NCBI GenBank assembly: GCA_021807655.1
Contig: JAKBCT010000035.1
Coordinates: 1-8,244, forward strand
DNA length: 8,244 nt
Source of the DNA: Actinomycetes bacterium
Lineage (GTDB): Bacteria; Actinomycetota; Acidimicrobiia; Acidimicrobiales; RAAP-2
Direction of reading: 5' to 3'
Both the position numbers and the translations under genes were made by a program. Under the pieces are notes generated by a model. It made no database searches. It saw nothing but the letters and a program-made list of their open reading frames with translations, and was not told where the DNA came from. Shown piece by piece: positions 6,665-8,244 of the stretch (position 1 is the stretch's first letter; each line of letters begins with the position of its first letter).

Positions 6665-6695
6665 GTAGTTCTATTGCCTGCCGGCAAGCAACTAC
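6665..6695. promoter_or_regulatory. Probable MarR operator upstream of marR
   Basis: Nested inverted repeats: outer arms GTAGTT (6665-6670) and AACTAC (6690-6695), inner arms TTGCC (6674-6678) and GGCAA (6683-6687), with only a one-base asymmetry between the two sides. The inner arms match the TTGCC/GGCAA core known from the E. coli MarR sites, though with a 4-base spacer instead of 2. The site lies 10 bases upstream of the GTG start of marR. On the minus strand TAGAAC (6673-6668) inside it could serve as a -10, so a bound repressor would block its own promoter. Binding by this MarR is inferred from position and symmetry. Confidence 0.65.
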
Positions 6696-6700
6696 TGAAA

Positions 6701-6736
6701 CGGTCATCGTGACGTGATGTTCAGCGACGATGACCG
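6701..6736. repeat. Perfect 10-bp inverted repeat in the marR-pdhA intergenic region
   Basis: CGGTCATCGT (6701-6710) and ACGATGACCG (6727-6736) are exact reverse complements with a 16-base spacer. The repeat sits just upstream of the marR operator. It may be a second regulator site with half-sites about 26 bases apart centre to centre, or form a hairpin in a transcript crossing the region. No T-run follows on either strand. Confidence 0.5.
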
Positions 6737-6745
6737 GTCCGGTTC

Positions 6746-6759
6746 TTACTACCGAGTAA
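6746..6759. promoter_or_regulatory. Short palindrome TTACT-4-AGTAA, TetR-type operator-like
   Basis: TTACT (6746-6750) and AGTAA (6755-6759) flank four bases, ACCG. AT-containing palindromes of this form stand out in the GC-rich context and resemble operators of actinobacterial TetR-family regulators. No TetR gene is present in the window, so any partner would be encoded elsewhere. Confidence 0.35.
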
Positions 6760-6785
6760 CGACCGACGCCAGTCCGACCTGCGGC

Positions 6786-6843
6786 GACGCCCACGCCCCG
6801 CGTCGGCGCTCGCTCAACGTGCCATGAGTGGGGCGTTGGCGTC
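6786..6843. repeat. 14-bp inverted repeat (13 of 14 matching), spacer 30
   Basis: GACGCCCACGCCCC (6786-6799) and GGGGCGTTGGCGTC (6830-6843) pair at 13 of 14 positions; the single mismatch is in the middle of each arm. The spacer is 30 bases. The repeat lies upstream of the likely pdhA promoter and could be a long stem terminating readthrough toward pdhA, or a two-site operator. It is longer than expected by chance, even in GC-rich DNA. Confidence 0.5.
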
Positions 6844-6863
6844 GGTGAACGAGTATGACCGTG

Positions 6864-6882
6864 AACCCGTACAATTCGGGTT
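6864..6882. repeat. 6-bp inverted repeat touching the pdhA -35 box
   Basis: AACCCG (6864-6869) and CGGGTT (6877-6882) flank a 7-base AT-rich loop (TACAATT). The right arm ends on the first base of the proposed -35 (6882-6887), so a protein bound here could affect pdhA transcription. TACAAT (6870-6875) alone is also a good -10 match, giving an alternative promoter without a clear -35. Confidence 0.35.
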
Positions 6883-6910
6883 TGACGTTCATGGCAGACT
6901 GAGTGATACC
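6882..6910 (+). promoter_or_regulatory. Likely sigma-70-type promoter of pdhAB
   Basis: TTGACG (6882-6887) differs from the -35 consensus by one base. Seventeen bases later GATACC (6905-6910) is a weak -10. Transcription would start near 6917, giving a leader of about 30 bases before ATG 6950. The promoter lies downstream of the in-frame upstream start at 6824, which argues for the 6950 start. Confidence 0.45.
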
Positions 6911-6949
6911 CGTCGGGCTCCCGCGAGTACGACGACGAGAGAACGGCTG

Positions 6950-8074
6950 ATGACGAACCAAATGCACGCACCTCGCACGCCAGCGGGTCGGGCCGCACCC
7001 AAGAAGTCGACCCGCGCGAAAGCGGCGGCGCGAACGCCAGCAGACGTCGCACGGCTCGTCGGGTTTTATCGCCAGATGCTCCTGATCCGACGGTTCGAGG
7101 AGCGAACAGCGCGTAGCTATACCCAAGCCCTGATCGGCGGGTACTGTCACCTCAACCTCGGCGAGGAGGCGGCGGTCGTTGGGCTGTTGTCCGCCCTGTC
7201 GCCGACCGACTACCTCTTTACGAACTACCGCGAACACGGCTACGCCATCATCCGGGGCATTGATCCGAATCGAGTCATGGCCGAACTGTACGGGCGTACC
7301 GACGGCGTCTCCAAGGGGTGGGGTGGTTCGATGCACATGTTCGACCGCGGCCACCGTCTGCTCGGCGGCTACGGCATTGTCGGGGGACAAGTTCCCCTGG
7401 CCACCGGTGCCGCACTGGCCATTGACTACCGCGGCGGCAACGAGATCGTCATGTGCACCATGGGCGACGGAACCGCCAACATCGGGGCGTTCCACGAGTC
7501 CTTGAATATCGCGGCCCTGTGGAAACTACCCATCGTCTACGTGATCATCAACAATCGCCTTGGTATGGGCACGTCGGTGGAGCGATCGTCGGCCGAACCC
7601 GAGCTCTTTCGTCGCGCCACCTCGTATCGCATGGAGTCCTCGCGCGTCGACGGCCTGGACCCGATCGCCGTGGCGGACGCCAGCGCGCACGCCGTGGCTA
7701 CCGCGCGCGATGGGCACCCCTATCTCCTCGAGGTCGTATCGGAACGTCTCCGGGGCCACTCCGTTGTCGATCCAGCCAAGTACCGCACCGAGGCCGAGGT
7801 CGCTCAACTGCGTGAACACGACCCGGTAGTGACCTTCGGCGCCCGACTGGTGCGTGAGGGTGTGCTCGACGCCGACGCGCTCGCCGCCATCGAGCTCGAA
7901 GTGACCGCGCGCGTCGACGAAGCCGCGGCGTTCGCCGAATCAAGCCCCGCTCCCGACGTCGCCACGCTCTTCGACTACAACTACGCCTCTGCGGTCCCGA
8001 ACGACTCGCGACGGTTGCCCGGTGAGCCACTCTTCGAGCCCGCGCCCCTGCCCGATCCCGGAGAAGCCACGTGA
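6950..8074 (+). CDS. pdhA: Pyruvate dehydrogenase E1 component, alpha subunit
   Basis: The 374-residue thiamine-diphosphate subunit of a 2-oxoacid dehydrogenase E1, which decarboxylates the 2-oxoacid and passes the acyl group to the lipoyl domain of E2. The ThDP motif starts GDG (172-174, GDGTANIGAFHESLNIAALW) and ends with NN (201-202). FTNYREHGYAI (90-100), GWGGSMHMFD (123-132), GIVGGQVPLATGAALA (142-157) and MGTSVER (206-212) are close to pyruvate-type E1 alpha; RLRGHSVVDPAKYR (266-279) is the active-site loop, with H270 as the conserved histidine. Residues 8-30 form an A/P/K/R-rich, probably disordered extension. ATG 6950 is preceded by GAGAGA (6937-6942). It overlaps pdhB by GTGA, as expected for subunits made in equal amounts. 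A branched-chain or acetoin-type substrate is less likely but not excluded. Confidence 0.9.
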   Translation: MTNQMHAPRTPAGRAAPKKSTRAKAAARTPADVARLVGFYRQMLLIRRFEERTARSYTQALIGGYCHLNLGEEAAVVGLLSALSPTDYLFTNYREHGYAIIRGIDPNRVMAELYGRTDGVSKGWGGSMHMFDRGHRLLGGYGIVGGQVPLATGAALAIDYRGGNEIVMCTMGDGTANIGAFHESLNIAALWKLPIVYVIINNRLGMGTSVERSSAEPELFRRATSYRMESSRVDGLDPIAVADASAHAVATARDGHPYLLEVVSERLRGHSVVDPAKYRTEAEVAQLREHDPVVTFGARLVREGVLDADALAAIELEVTARVDEAAAFAESSPAPDVATLFDYNYASAVPNDSRRLPGEPLFEPAPLPDPGEAT

Positions 8075-8244
8075 CCACGATGACCTATCGCCAGGCGCTG
8101 CACGACACATTGCGCGCCGAGATGATTCGCGACGAGAACGTCTTCTTAATGGGTGAGGAGATTGGCGTCTTCGAAGGCTCCTACAAGATCACCGCCGGAC
8201 TGCTCGCCGAGTTCGGCGAAAGGCGGGTCCGCGACACCCCGATC
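8071..8244 (+). CDS. pdhB: Pyruvate dehydrogenase E1 component, beta subunit (partial, N-terminus)
   Basis: Only the first 58 codons are present; the gene continues past the right edge. Visible motifs are TYRQALHDTLRAEMIRD, then VFLMGEEIGVFEGSYKIT and LLAEFGERRVRDTPI, the standard start of the transketolase-like beta subunit. The window ends just before the expected S/A-E whose glutamate activates thiamine diphosphate. The GTG at 8071 is chosen because GGAGAA (8060-8065) lies five bases upstream and it forms a GTGA overlap with the pdhA stop; an ATG at 8080 is the alternative. The beta subunit pairs with PdhA as an alpha2beta2 tetramer. An E2 (lipoyl acyltransferase) gene is expected downstream but not seen. 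Confidence 0.9.
   Translation, partial: MTTMTYRQALHDTLRAEMIRDENVFLMGEEIGVFEGSYKITAGLLAEFGERRVRDTPI

Noticed and set aside
6824..6949. Longer N-terminus for pdhA, starting at 6824
   Set aside because: The extra 42 residues have no E1 alpha similarity, the start lies inside the 14-bp inverted repeat and upstream of the best promoter, and it has no Shine-Dalgarno sequence.
6749..7495. Minus-strand 248-codon open frame across the pdhA start and intergenic region
   Set aside because: It is antisense to conserved pdhA sequence and has no motif; it appears to be a shadow frame.

Overview
The window is GC-rich chromosomal DNA with tightly packed genes. It looks like a member of the Actinomycetota: it carries a luciferase-like F420-type oxidoreductase of a kind typical of that phylum, frequent GTG starts and short 4-base gene overlaps. 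The pyruvate dehydrogenase E1 is split into alpha and beta subunits instead of being the single-chain AceE of mycobacteria and streptomycetes, which would fit a deep lineage such as Acidimicrobiia. That placement is inference. I see no insertion sequence, phage gene, CRISPR array, tRNA or rRNA.

Left part (1-4054). The window opens with the last residues of a plus-strand membrane protein (stop at 110), followed at once by a long GC-rich hairpin (111-157). A 261-base stretch without a convincing gene follows (158-418). Then comes a minus-strand operon, transcribed right to left: an ACAD10/11-like acyl-CoA dehydrogenase (2672-3937), an M24 'pita-bread' protein that has lost most of its expected metal ligands (1461-2675), and an LLM flavin/F420 oxidoreductase (419-1429). 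The first two overlap by GTGA and the third follows after 31 bases. The set looks like a small catabolic module for an unknown substrate: the dehydrogenase would act on a CoA thioester, the M24 protein would hydrolyse or eliminate by a non-metal mechanism, and the LLM enzyme would do a further redox step.

Middle part (4055-6205). A plus-strand cation-diffusion-facilitator-like membrane protein (4055-4972) is divergent from the operon above, with a 117-bp shared upstream region. Its usual TM2/TM5 zinc-site residues are mostly replaced. It meets tail to tail, with a 42-bp antisense overlap, a DHA3-type MFS exporter (4931-6205, minus strand). The exporter is co-transcribed with, and overlaps by GTGA, a MarR-family regulator (6202-6654): a typical repressor/efflux pair.

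Right part (6655-8244). A 295-bp divergent intergenic region separates marR from the pyruvate dehydrogenase genes. It is dense in inverted repeats: a MarR-type operator directly upstream of marR, a 10-bp perfect repeat, a TetR-like TTACT/AGTAA palindrome, a 13-of-14 bp repeat and a small repeat touching the -35 of a likely pdhA promoter. The plus-strand genes pdhA (6950-8074) and pdhB (8071 to the window edge) overlap by GTGA, the third such junction in the window.

The best candidates for something undescribed are the acyl-CoA dehydrogenase/M24/LLM operon with its metal-site-degenerate M24 protein, and the palindrome-rich control region between marR and pdhA. All functional statements rest on motifs read by eye, without database searches.
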